A DNA stretch of 7,403 nt. Source: JASFUX01 sp050050115. GTDB lineage: Bacteria > Pseudomonadota > Alphaproteobacteria > Caulobacterales > Maricaulaceae. Each line of letters begins with the position of its first letter. The first letter of the stretch is position 1. Made by a program: the position numbers and the translations under genes. The stretch lies in contig JASFUX010000170.1 in NCBI GenBank assembly GCA_050050115.1, forward strand, positions 1 through 7,403, in the 5' to 3' direction. This document shows, one piece after another, positions 1-6,175 of this stretch. The notes under the pieces are model-generated. The model was not told the origin of the DNA. It saw only the letters and a list, made by a program, of their open reading frames with translations, and ran no database searches.

Positions 1-821
1 GCTCGAACAGCTCGGGCGAGCTGATCCCGCTGACCAACCTCGTCACGTTGAACGAACGCGGGGAAGCCGGTTCGCGACCGCGGATCAACCGCTCCCGCGC
101 GGTGACGATTTCGGTCACGCTGGCGGCCGGCTACAGCCTGGGCGACGCGATGAGCTGGATCAACGCCGAGACCGCCCGGGTCGTCCCCGACGAGGTGCAG
201 ACTGAGTACATCGGCGCGGCGCGAGACCTCGCCGAAGCCAACAGGGCCGTCGCGACCGCGTTCATCATGGCGCTGTTGATCGTCTTCTTGGTGCTGGCCG
301 CGCAGTTCGAAAGCCTGATCACGCCCGTCGTCATCATGCTGACCGTGCCGCTGGCGGTGGCGGGCGGATTGTTCGGGCTGCTGATGGTCGATTCCTCGCT
401 CAACATCTATTCTCAGATCGGACTGATCATCCTGGTCGGGCTTGCGGCGAAGAACGGCATCCTGATCGTCGAGTTCGCCAATCAGCTGCGCGAGACCGGC
501 TTACGCGTGCGCGACGCCACCATCGAGGCCGCCGCGACGCGGCTGCGTCCGATCGCCATGACCGGCGCGTCGACCGCGTTCGGCGCGCTGCCGCTGATCC
601 TGTCGACCGGCGCGGGCGCGGAGAGCCGGATGACCATCGGCGTGGTGATCTTTTCCGGCGTCCTGGTGGCGACCTTGTTCACGCTGATCGTCGTGCCGGT
701 GTTTTACGCGCTGCTTGCGCGCCGTACGAAGGCGCCCGGCTGGATCGCGCGGCAGATCGAGGAACTAGAGCGCGAGGAGCGAGCGTCCGGCTCGCGCCCG
801 AAACCGCAGCCTGCGGAGTAG
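1..821 (+). CDS. RND (HAE1/AcrB-type) multidrug efflux transporter, C-terminal fragment
   Basis: This is the C-terminal part of an inner-membrane proton-driven exporter, the pump of a tripartite drug-efflux system. The reading frame is already open at base 3 and ends with TAG at 819-821, giving 272 visible residues; about three quarters of a roughly 1040-residue pump lies off the left edge. The first 60 or so residues (GELIPLTNLVTL...) are the end of the periplasmic porter domain. Five hydrophobic segments follow, matching TM8 to TM12 of AcrB. The signature LAAKNGILIVEFANQL lies at 441-488 and RLRPIAMTG at 540-566. By alignment from memory, the Lys at 450-452, Arg at 540-542 and Thr at 561-563 correspond to the AcrB proton-relay residues K940, R971 and T978, so this half looks functional. 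A charged cytoplasmic tail rich in Glu and Arg ends the protein. A membrane-fusion partner would be expected further upstream. The substrate cannot be read from this fragment. Confidence 0.95.
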   Translation, partial: SNSSGELIPLTNLVTLNERGEAGSRPRINRSRAVTISVTLAAGYSLGDAMSWINAETARVVPDEVQTEYIGAARDLAEANRAVATAFIMALLIVFLVLAAQFESLITPVVIMLTVPLAVAGGLFGLLMVDSSLNIYSQIGLIILVGLAAKNGILIVEFANQLRETGLRVRDATIEAAATRLRPIAMTGASTAFGALPLILSTGAGAESRMTIGVVIFSGVLVATLFTLIVVPVFYALLARRTKAPGWIARQIEELEREERASGSRPKPQPAE

Positions 822-848
822 AGCGCGAAAGCCGCCTGGACAGAGGCG

Positions 849-1685
849 TCAGTCGGCCTCGCGGACCGGAAACTGGATCTCCATCACCACCTCGTCGCTG
901 TTCGGCGGATTGAACGGCGGTTCGAGGAAGACCTCCCGGCACGGACCGTCGATCTGCCGGCCGTTCGCCTCCATCCAGACGCCGAGCGCGCCGTAGGCGA
1001 GGTGGCTCTGATAGTTGGGCCCGGCGCGGACGATCGTCGCCATGGCGTCGACCGCTTCCAGCTGTCGTGGAGCCAGGGCCAGATCGCCGGGCAGCGCGAT
1101 CGGTTCGTTCGCGTGCTCGTGCAGCGTGAAGCCGATCTCGAGATCGAGCGTTTCGTCCTCGAAGTCCGAGTGCGCGACCACGGTCAGCGCATCGCGGCGG
1201 GCGGCCTTGATCCGCCGCGGGGCTTCGGTCGCCACGATCCTGAGCAGCTCGACGGCCTCGCCGAGGTCGGCGCAGTGTTTCCGCAGCGAGGCATAAGGCT
1301 GGCTCGGAACGTTGCGCACGACGACGTCATAGTCGGCGATCGCGCCCTGCTCCTCGATTTGCAGGATTCTCGATTCGATCTGGCGAAGCCTGGTCTGCTC
1401 TTCGGCCAGCGACTGCTCGACCTGCGCCTTGCGGACCGCCAGCATGCCCCGCAGCTCTTCAGGGCTCGGCTCGCCGTCGAGCACTGCGCCGATCTGCTCA
1501 AGCGAGAAGCCGAGGGCCTTGAGCGCGAGAATTCGGTTGAGCCGCGGCAGCTGGCGGGCGCTGTAGTAGCGATAGCCTGTTTGCGCATCGGTATGCTCGG
1601 GTGTGAGCAGCCCCAGGCTGTCGTAGTGGCGCAAGAGGCGTCCTGAGACGCGGCCGATTTGCGCAAACTCGCCGATCTTGAACAT
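849..1685 (-). CDS. MerR-family transcriptional regulator with GyrI-like effector-binding domain
   Basis: This is a cytoplasmic one-component transcription factor of 278 aa, the size of BmrR-type drug-sensing MerR proteins. Residues 1-70 form the winged helix-turn-helix: MFKIGEFAQIGRVSGRLLRHYD, then the wing motif TGYRYYSARQL at 36-46. Residues about 75-115 are a Glu/Arg/Gln-rich dimerisation coiled coil. Residues about 119-275 resemble the GyrI-like/BmrR small-molecule-binding domain (YDVVVRNVPSQPYASLR at the start, YGALGVWMEANG near 231-242, EIQFPV at the end). There is no C-terminal metal-binding cysteine pattern, so an organic ligand is more likely than a metal. The ATG at 1683-1685 has an AAAGG ribosome site about 8 nt upstream on the minus strand. 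The gene converges on the RND pump with 27 bp between the stops. The family usually twists promoters with overlong spacers, and a matching dyad lies upstream at 1727-1747. Which gene it controls is inference. Confidence 0.93.
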   Translation of the reverse strand: MFKIGEFAQIGRVSGRLLRHYDSLGLLTPEHTDAQTGYRYYSARQLPRLNRILALKALGFSLEQIGAVLDGEPSPEELRGMLAVRKAQVEQSLAEEQTRLRQIESRILQIEEQGAIADYDVVVRNVPSQPYASLRKHCADLGEAVELLRIVATEAPRRIKAARRDALTVVAHSDFEDETLDLEIGFTLHEHANEPIALPGDLALAPRQLEAVDAMATIVRAGPNYQSHLAYGALGVWMEANGRQIDGPCREVFLEPPFNPPNSDEVVMEIQFPVREAD

Positions 1686-1726
1686 GTCGCGCGCCTTTCG
1701 CGTCGCCCGGTCCGCCGTAAGCCTCG

Positions 1727-1751
1727 ACCTTGACGCCGCGTCAAGGTCAAG
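1727..1751 (-). promoter_or_regulatory. Candidate MerR-type operator overlapping the merR promoter
   Basis: A perfect inverted repeat, ACCTTGAC-N5-GTCAAGGT, covers 1727-1747 (8-bp arms, 21 bp in all). Adjacent bases add a tandem GTCAAG repeat at 1740-1751. On the minus strand the dyad is preceded by TTG, creating a TTGACC -35-like box (1750-1745) that overlaps the left arm. This is the arrangement seen in CueR/MerR-family promoters, where an ACCTT...AAGGT dyad fills a long spacer. A second TTGACG (1744-1739) gives a 19-bp spacer to a weak TACGGC (1719-1714). The -10 is not convincing in either case. The site ends 42 bp upstream of the merR start codon, which suits autoregulation. It is also 28 bp from the proposed rmlC -35 box. 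Confidence 0.6.
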
Positions 1752-1774
1752 CGGCGAGTGACCGATCGCCGCGA

Positions 1775-1802
1775 TTGCGGCGGCGGCGGCGGGCGCTATG
1801 GT
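1775..1802 (+). promoter_or_regulatory. Candidate sigma-70 promoter of the rmlC-rmlD-GT operon
   Basis: TTGCGG (1775-1780) and TATGGT (1797-1802) are separated by 16 bp, mostly a CGG triplet run. Initiation near 1808 would give a leader of about 34 nt before the GTG at 1842. The match is moderate: the -35 has the TTG core only and the -10 matches 4 of 6 bases. The position supports the downstream start of rmlC, because the promoter lies inside what would be coding sequence if the frame began at 1758. Confidence 0.4.
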
Positions 1803-1831
1803 GCGCGCCTGCGGTCGCCGGCTTGGGGTCA

Positions 1832-1835
1832 GAGG
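1832..1835 (+). promoter_or_regulatory. rmlC: Ribosome binding site that decides the rmlC start
   Basis: GAGG sits 6 nt before the GTG at 1842. No comparable site precedes the earlier in-frame GTG at 1758, whose first 28 codons are Gly/Arg-rich and unlike the RmlC family. Confidence 0.6.
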
Positions 1836-1841
1836 TCAAAC

Positions 1842-2408
1842 GTGCTTGAGGTTCAACCGCTGGAGCTTGCGGGCGCCAAGCTGATCACCCCCGTCCGGCA
1901 CGCCGATGCGCGCGGCGCCTTCGCCGAGGTGTGGAACCGGCGTGATTTCGCCGCCGCGGGCGTCGATTGCGATTGGGTGCAGGACAACATCGTCCGCTCG
2001 ACCCGCGCCGGCACGGTGCGCGGCTTTCACTTCCAGGGGCCGCCGAGCGCCCAGTCCAAGCTGATCCAGGTGATCGCCGGGCGCATTCTCGACGTGATCG
2101 TCGACGCGCGGCGCGGTTCGCCGGACTACGGGCGCGCCCTGTCGGTCGAACTGTCGGCCGCGGCGGGCGCGCAACTCTTCGCGCCGCCGGGGTTCCTTCA
2201 CGCCTACATGACCTTGGAGGACGAGAGCACCGTCCAATACAAGGTCGACGCCTATTACGATCCGGCGACCGAAGGCGCGGTCTTCTGGAACGATCCCGAT
2301 CTCGGCGTCGACTGGGGCCCGCTCGCGGCCGGGGCCGTGGTCTCCGAGCGCGACGCTCGCGCGCAGCGGTTTGCTGACTTTGAAACCCCGTTCGTCTACG
2401 AGGGCTGA
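1842..2408 (+). CDS. rmlC: dTDP-4-dehydrorhamnose 3,5-epimerase
   Basis: RmlC is the third enzyme of dTDP-L-rhamnose synthesis. It epimerises C3 and C5 of dTDP-4-keto-6-deoxyglucose in the cytoplasm. From the GTG at 1842 the product is 188 aa, close to the family's usual 180-185. It is a single cupin domain. VQDNIVRST (46-54) and the catalytic GFHFQ with His63 are present. PPGFLHAY follows (115-122, His120), then QYK (Tyr133), and a C-terminal SERD segment whose Asp171 would pair with His63. FWNDPDLGVDW (148-158) is the typical substrate-end signature. The longer frame from 1758 adds 28 residues that fit no family feature. The adjacent rmlD, 24 bp downstream, argues for the rhamnose pathway rather than an antibiotic-sugar epimerase. 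It is the first gene of the operon. Confidence 0.95.
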   Translation: MLEVQPLELAGAKLITPVRHADARGAFAEVWNRRDFAAAGVDCDWVQDNIVRSTRAGTVRGFHFQGPPSAQSKLIQVIAGRILDVIVDARRGSPDYGRALSVELSAAAGAQLFAPPGFLHAYMTLEDESTVQYKVDAYYDPATEGAVFWNDPDLGVDWGPLAAGAVVSERDARAQRFADFETPFVYEG

Positions 2409-2432
2409 GAAGGTTTCAGCGAGGTCGCCGGC

Positions 2433-3338
2433 GTGACGCTACGGGTGCTGCAGTTCGGATCGACGGGCCAGGTCGCCCGCGCGATCCTCGACGCGGCGGG
2501 CGCGCGCGATGCGAGGGTGATAGCGCTGAGCCGACAAGACGCCGACCTCAGCGACGCAACCGCCGTCGGCGCCGCCGTGCGCGCGCATGGATCGAGCGCC
2601 GACGTCGTGGTCAACGCCGCCGCCTACACCGCCGTCGACGCCGCCGAGAGCGACGAGGCCGCAGCGCACGCCGTCAACGCCGAAGCGCCGCGCATGATGG
2701 CGCAGGCGTGCGCCGAGTTGAGCCTGCCGCTGATCCATCTTTCGACGGACTACGTCTTCAACGGCGAGAAAAGCGGCGCCTACGCCGAATCCGACCCGCC
2801 CGATCCGCTCAACGCCTATGGCCGCTCCAAGCTCGCCGGCGAGGTCGCGGTGCGCGAGGCGCTCGGCCGCAGCGTCATACTGCGCACGTCGGGGGTCTAT
2901 TCCGCGACGGGGCGCAACTTTCTGACGACGATGCTGAACATGCCGGAAGAGCGCGAGACGCTCGGCGTCGTCGACGATCAAATCTTGTCTCCAACAGCGG
3001 CGCGCGACATCGCCGAGACGGTGCTGACGATCGCGGCCAAGGTGGCGCCAAACGACGGTCCTTGGGGGACCTATCACTTCTGCGCTGCGGGGCGCACGAG
3101 CTGGGCGGGGTTCGCCGAAGCGATCTACGACGCGGCCGCGCCGTGGCGTTCGCGCCGTCCTGAGATCAAACGCATCTCATCTAAGGAGTACGGCGCGGCG
3201 GCGGCGCGACCGGCCAACTCGGTGCTCGACTGCGCCAAGATCGAGGCGGCCTTCGGCGTCCGCCCGCGACCGTGGCGAGAGGCGCTCGCAGAGACGGTCG
3301 AGCAGTTCTATCGCCAGCGCGCTGGAGCGGACGCGTGA
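2433..3338 (+). CDS. rmlD: dTDP-4-dehydrorhamnose reductase
   Basis: RmlD is the last enzyme of dTDP-L-rhamnose synthesis. It reduces dTDP-4-keto-L-rhamnose with NADPH or NADH. The product is 301 aa, normal for this short-chain dehydrogenase family. The nucleotide-binding loop GSTGQVA is at residues 9-15 and NAAAYTAVDAAE at 61-72. STDYVFNG (104-111) and the catalytic YGRSK (Tyr129, Lys133) follow. VVDDQILSPT lies at 179-188 and the substrate-site RPANSVLD at 259-266. The GTG start at 2433 is preceded by GAGG 8 nt upstream. The gene is 24 bp after rmlC, and its TGA stop (3336-3338) overlaps the next gene's start, so the three genes are probably one transcript. All catalytic motifs are intact. 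Confidence 0.95.
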   Translation: MTLRVLQFGSTGQVARAILDAAGARDARVIALSRQDADLSDATAVGAAVRAHGSSADVVVNAAAYTAVDAAESDEAAAHAVNAEAPRMMAQACAELSLPLIHLSTDYVFNGEKSGAYAESDPPDPLNAYGRSKLAGEVAVREALGRSVILRTSGVYSATGRNFLTTMLNMPEERETLGVVDDQILSPTAARDIAETVLTIAAKVAPNDGPWGTYHFCAAGRTSWAGFAEAIYDAAAPWRSRRPEIKRISSKEYGAAAARPANSVLDCAKIEAAFGVRPRPWREALAETVEQFYRQRAGADA

Positions 3339-4369
3339 GCGCTGAGGAAGACGGGCCCGCCGCGGACGAGGCTCCGCGCGTCGTCGTCATCATCGTCGCC
3401 TTCAATTCCGGCGCGCATCTTCAGAACGCGCTCGACGCGCTCGAGGCGCAGAGCTTTCGGGATTTCGAGATCGTGCTCTGGGACAATGCGTCGACGGACG
3501 GCGCAGCGGCCCAAGCGCGCCTGCCGGCGAACGCCAAACGCGTGACCTCGGAGACCAACTTCGGTTTCGCGGGCGGCAACAACCGAGCGGCGCGGGAGAG
3601 CGCCGCGCCGCTGATCGCCTTGCTCAACCCCGACGCCGTCCCGCGGTCCGACTGGCTCGAGCGCCTGGTCGCCGCGATCGATGCGGTACCCGGCGCGGTG
3701 ATGGCGGGCTCAAAGCAGCTGCGCGCTGAAGACGAAAGCATCCTGGACGGTTTGGGCGACGTTCTACATGTCGCGGGCGTCAACTACCGCGGCGGCTACG
3801 GATCGCCGGACCCTGGCCGGGAAGGCATCGCCGAGGTGTTCGCGCCGTGCGGGGCGGCGGCGCTTTATCGCCGCGACGCGTTCGAAGCGGCGGACGGCTT
3901 TGATGAAAGCTTCTTCTGCTACGTCGAAGACAGCGACCTGGCCTACCGGCTGCGCCTGCGCGGCGGGCGGTGCGTGCTCGCGACGGACGCCGTTATCGCC
4001 CATGTCGGCTCGGCGACCATGGGCGCGCGATCAGAGTTCGCCCTCTATCACGGCGTGCGCAACCGGCTCTGGATGATCGCCAAGTGCACGCCCTGGCCGA
4101 TCCTGGCGCTGATGGGCCCGCTGCACGTCGGCGTTCTCCTCGTACAGATCGTCAAGGCCCCCTTTCATGGTCCGGCGGTGCTCAAGGGCACGTTGCGCGG
4201 GGTTCGAGACGGCGTTGCGGGGCTGGCGCGGCTCGGCCCGGCGCGGCGCGAGGCGATGGCGTCGCGCACGATCTCGCTGGGCACGCTGGCGCGGTCGCTG
4301 ACATGGTCGCCCCGGAAGCTGCTGACCCGCGCCCCGGACCTGCGTACGATCACGCCTCCGAACGATTAG
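3335..4369 (+). CDS. Family 2 glycosyltransferase, rhamnosyltransferase-like
   Basis: This is a GT-A fold, inverting glycosyltransferase of 344 aa that probably transfers rhamnose from dTDP-rhamnose to a surface glycan (O-antigen, exopolysaccharide or similar). The start chosen is the GTG at 3335, which overlaps the rmlD stop as GTGA and has TGGAG 7 nt upstream; an ATG at 3272 would overlap rmlD by 67 bp. VVVIIVAFNSG (16-26) begins the nucleotide-binding fold and DNASTDG (50-56) follows. TNFGFAGGNN (74-83) and the metal-site equivalent NPD (98-100) come next. CGAAALYRR lies at 172-180. DESFFCYVEDSDLAYRLRLR (190-209) carries the ED pair expected to supply the catalytic base, and HVGSAT (223-228) comes next. 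The downstream YHGVRNRLWM segment and a hydrophobic stretch (about 250-275) may hold it at the inner membrane. The layout matches WbbL-type rhamnosyltransferases. The sugar is inferred from the operon and the acceptor is unknown. Confidence 0.92.
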   Translation: MSAEEDGPAADEAPRVVVIIVAFNSGAHLQNALDALEAQSFRDFEIVLWDNASTDGAAAQARLPANAKRVTSETNFGFAGGNNRAARESAAPLIALLNPDAVPRSDWLERLVAAIDAVPGAVMAGSKQLRAEDESILDGLGDVLHVAGVNYRGGYGSPDPGREGIAEVFAPCGAAALYRRDAFEAADGFDESFFCYVEDSDLAYRLRLRGGRCVLATDAVIAHVGSATMGARSEFALYHGVRNRLWMIAKCTPWPILALMGPLHVGVLLVQIVKAPFHGPAVLKGTLRGVRDGVAGLARLGPARREAMASRTISLGTLARSLTWSPRKLLTRAPDLRTITPPND

Positions 4370-5340
4370 CGGCCGAGCCGCGAGGCGAGGTCGTCCGTGG
4401 CGCGCACGAGGCCGTCGACGAGACCGGGCTCGGACGCGGCGTGACCGCAGTCTTCGACGATGTTGAGATGCGCTTCGGGCCAGGCCTTGGCCAGCCGCCA
4501 GGCGGCCGCCGGCGGCGTGACCATGTCGAGCCGTCCTTGCACGATGTAACCTGGATGCTCGGACAGAACGCCCATGTTGTCGATAAGCTGGTCGGGCGTT
4601 TCGAAAAAGCCTTCGTTGATCATGTAGTGGCACTCGATGCGCGCGAGCGCGTCGGCGGCCGCCGGGTTGACCGGCGAGGGGCCGACGACGGTGCGGCGGT
4701 GGCTGAGCGCCGTGCTCTCCCACCCCGCCCAGGCGCGCGCATAGCTTCGCCGCGCGTTGCGATCGAGATGCGTGAGGATGTCGTAGTAGGCCGCCACCGG
4801 ATCATCGCGCCGCGCCTTGGGTAGGGGCGCGACGAAGTCCTCCCACGCCTCGGGCAGCATCACCCGCGCGCCGCCGCGGAAGAACCAGTCGATCTCGGAA
4901 CGCGTGCACAGGAAGACCCCGCGCAGGATCAGGCCGTCGACGCGATGCGGATGCGTCTGGGCGTAGGCGAGCGCCAGGGTCGCGCCCCAGGAGCCGCCGA
5001 ACACGGTCCATTTGTCGACGCCCAAGTGCGCGCGCAGTCGCTCGATGTCTTCGATCAAATGGGCAGTGGTGTTGGCCTCGAGGCTGGCGTGCGGGGTCGA
5101 CCGGCCCGCGCCGCGCTGATCGAACAGCACCGGCCGCCAGCGCGCCGGGTCGAAGAAGCGGCGCATCGCGGGCGAGCAGCCGCCTCCGGGCCCCCCGTGC
5201 AGCACAACCGCCGGCAGTCCCTCGATCGCTCCGCACTCTTCCCAGTAAAGCTCATGGCCGTCGCCCGTTGGCAGCCGGCCGGTACGGCGGGGCTCGCACG
5301 GCGGATAGAGCTCTCGAATGGGGGCCTTTGAGTCTTTCAT
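4366..5340 (-). CDS. pip: Proline iminopeptidase (prolyl aminopeptidase, alpha/beta hydrolase, S33)
   Basis: This cytoplasmic serine peptidase releases N-terminal proline from peptides. Its 324 aa are typical of the bacterial monomeric type (about 313-323). LYPPCEP near the N-terminus and LYWEECG (31-37) match the family opening. HGGPGGG (48-54) forms the oxyanion region and FDQRGAGRS lies at 73-81. The nucleophile elbow GGSWG gives Ser117. Asp272 (in GRLD) and His300 (in DCGHA) complete the triad. GWE (Glu208) corresponds to the Glu that binds the substrate amino group in the Serratia enzyme, and IECHYMINEGFF (235-246) is also diagnostic. The gene is convergent with the glycosyltransferase: its TAA (4368-4366) overlaps the other gene's TAG. 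The ATG at 5340 lacks a clear Shine-Dalgarno sequence. It appears monocistronic and unrelated to the sugar operon; a housekeeping peptide-recycling role is likely. Confidence 0.96.
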   Translation of the reverse strand: MKDSKAPIRELYPPCEPRRTGRLPTGDGHELYWEECGAIEGLPAVVLHGGPGGGCSPAMRRFFDPARWRPVLFDQRGAGRSTPHASLEANTTAHLIEDIERLRAHLGVDKWTVFGGSWGATLALAYAQTHPHRVDGLILRGVFLCTRSEIDWFFRGGARVMLPEAWEDFVAPLPKARRDDPVAAYYDILTHLDRNARRSYARAWAGWESTALSHRRTVVGPSPVNPAAADALARIECHYMINEGFFETPDQLIDNMGVLSEHPGYIVQGRLDMVTPPAAAWRLAKAWPEAHLNIVEDCGHAASEPGLVDGLVRATDDLASRLGR

Positions 5341-5448
5341 TTCATCGCGGGTTCAGGTTGACCTATTACGGTACGTGGTTTGCTGGGGGTGCGAATGTCG
5401 TTATTGTGTGTACGATAGCGGCAAATGATGACCGAGATAGACCGTTAT
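5341..5448. promoter_or_regulatory. Divergent intergenic control region between pip and the lipoprotein gene
   Basis: This is the most AT-rich stretch of the window and should hold promoters for both flanking genes. On the plus strand TTGCTG (5380-5385), a 16-bp spacer and TATTGT (5402-5407) form a candidate promoter. Transcription would start near 5414, 35 bp before the ATG at 5449. For pip the only -10-like sequence is TAATAG (5368-5363, minus strand), without a good -35. A TTGACC at 5358-5363 has no partner -10. No clear operator dyad was seen. Confidence 0.3.
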
Positions 5449-6159
5449 ATGAATATTCGCGCTTCCTTCGCAGCGGCTGCAGCCGGCCTTTGTCTAGCCG
5501 TGGGCGGTTGCGCGACCGTGAATATCGGCGCGATCACGGGCGACGCCGCCCGTCGCGCTGAGGCGACTGCGCCGGCTCAAGCCGATCTGCGCGCCGCCAG
5601 CGCCGATTTCGAAGATTTCGCCAAAGAAGCGTCGCTGGCCGAGGACACGGGCATGGGCGGGGCCGCGCGCCGCGCGCTGAACGTGCTCCTGCACGGCCGC
5701 TCGGACGCCGAAGAAACCGAGATCGACGATCCCGTGGCGACCTTCATGGAGGCGCGCGGCTTCTCGACCGACGAGGCGCAGGCGACCGCCATCGCCCTTT
5801 CGCAAGATATTCGCGAAGCGCGCGTCCGGGTCCGTTCGGTCTCGACCGCGGCGAGCGAAGTGGCCGCGGGGCCGCCCCGGGAATCCTGGGAGCGCCGCGA
5901 GGACCTGCGCGCCGCCGAGAACGTCGTGCGCTTGGCGCGTCGATCTCACATGTTGTTCCGCGGGGTCTCCGAGCAGATCGCGCCGGCGCTCGACCGCGAC
6001 ACGCGCAGCGAGCTCGACCGCGAGCTCGCCGCCTTCACGGTCGAGCTCGACAACCTCAGCGACGCGGCCGACGCGTTGAGCGCCGCGCCGATGCCGGAAG
6101 AGCAAGACGAAGCCGCGCCGGTGGCCGTCAGCTTCTTCGCCGGGCCCGATCGCGGCTGA
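5449..6159 (+). CDS. Uncharacterised alpha-helical lipoprotein
   Basis: I do not recognise this 236-aa protein. From the ATG at 5449 it begins with a classic lipoprotein signal: MNIR, an Ala-rich hydrophobic core, then the lipobox VGGC with Cys21. The residue after Cys is Ala, not Asp, so by the Lol rule the mature protein should go to the outer membrane. An alternative ATG pair at 5425/5428 adds 8 residues with acidic charges; the shorter start is preferred because its n-region is cleaner, although neither has a strong ribosome site. The mature part is Ala/Glu/Arg-rich and looks almost wholly helical, with amphipathic stretches at about 98-135, 148-180 and 188-215. A short acidic, then hydrophobic tail ends it. 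There are no cysteines after Cys21 and no enzyme motif. It is followed 16 bp later by the methyltransferase on the same strand. A role in envelope structure is possible but only a guess. Confidence 0.8.
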   Translation: MNIRASFAAAAAGLCLAVGGCATVNIGAITGDAARRAEATAPAQADLRAASADFEDFAKEASLAEDTGMGGAARRALNVLLHGRSDAEETEIDDPVATFMEARGFSTDEAQATAIALSQDIREARVRVRSVSTAASEVAAGPPRESWERREDLRAAENVVRLARRSHMLFRGVSEQIAPALDRDTRSELDRELAAFTVELDNLSDAADALSAAPMPEEQDEAAPVAVSFFAGPDRG

Positions 6160-6175
6160 GCCTCTTTTCCTTCCG
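6160..6175 (+). other. Polypyrimidine leader with no Shine-Dalgarno
   Basis: The 16 bases between the lipoprotein stop and the methyltransferase ATG contain an unbroken run of 14 pyrimidines (6161-6174) and no purine-rich ribosome site. This resembles the anti-Shine-Dalgarno more than its target. Initiation may rely on coupling to the ribosome ending at 6159. Confidence 0.4.

Noticed and set aside
833..848. CGCCT-ggacag-AGGCG hairpin between the RND pump and merR as a bidirectional terminator
   Set aside because: The stem is only 5 bp and no T-run follows on either strand. It could be a weak structure but is not a supported intrinsic terminator.
1002..1646. 214-codon plus-strand frame opposite merR
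   Set aside because: The minus-strand merR frame has an intact winged helix-turn-helix and effector domain; the opposite frame has no family features.
1778..1792. CGG triplet run as a functional repeat
   Set aside because: It is short and expected in DNA of this base composition. It only forms the spacer of the proposed promoter.
2439..3077. 212-codon minus-strand frame opposite rmlD
   Set aside because: rmlD carries all catalytic motifs. The antisense product is a His/Arg/Gly-rich composition artefact.
4031..4723. 230-codon minus-strand frame
   Set aside because: It overlaps pip in another frame and the glycosyltransferase in antisense. The Arg/Ala/His-rich composition is typical of a GC shadow.
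3970..4824. 284-codon plus-strand frame across the end of the glycosyltransferase and the pip gene
   Set aside because: It is antisense to pip and out of frame with the glycosyltransferase, both of which have full family motifs. It is Arg/Gly-rich with no recognisable domain, as expected from high-GC shadow frames.
5494..6105. 203-codon minus-strand frame opposite the lipoprotein
   Set aside because: The plus-strand frame has a signal peptide and lipobox, while the antisense product is Arg-rich with no motif. Because the lipoprotein family is unknown, this rejection is slightly less certain than the others.
6151..6174. Terminator after the lipoprotein formed by GGC-TGA-GCC and the T-rich tract
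   Set aside because: The stem is only 3-4 bp and the tract is mixed C/T rather than a T-run, so it does not meet the intrinsic-terminator pattern.
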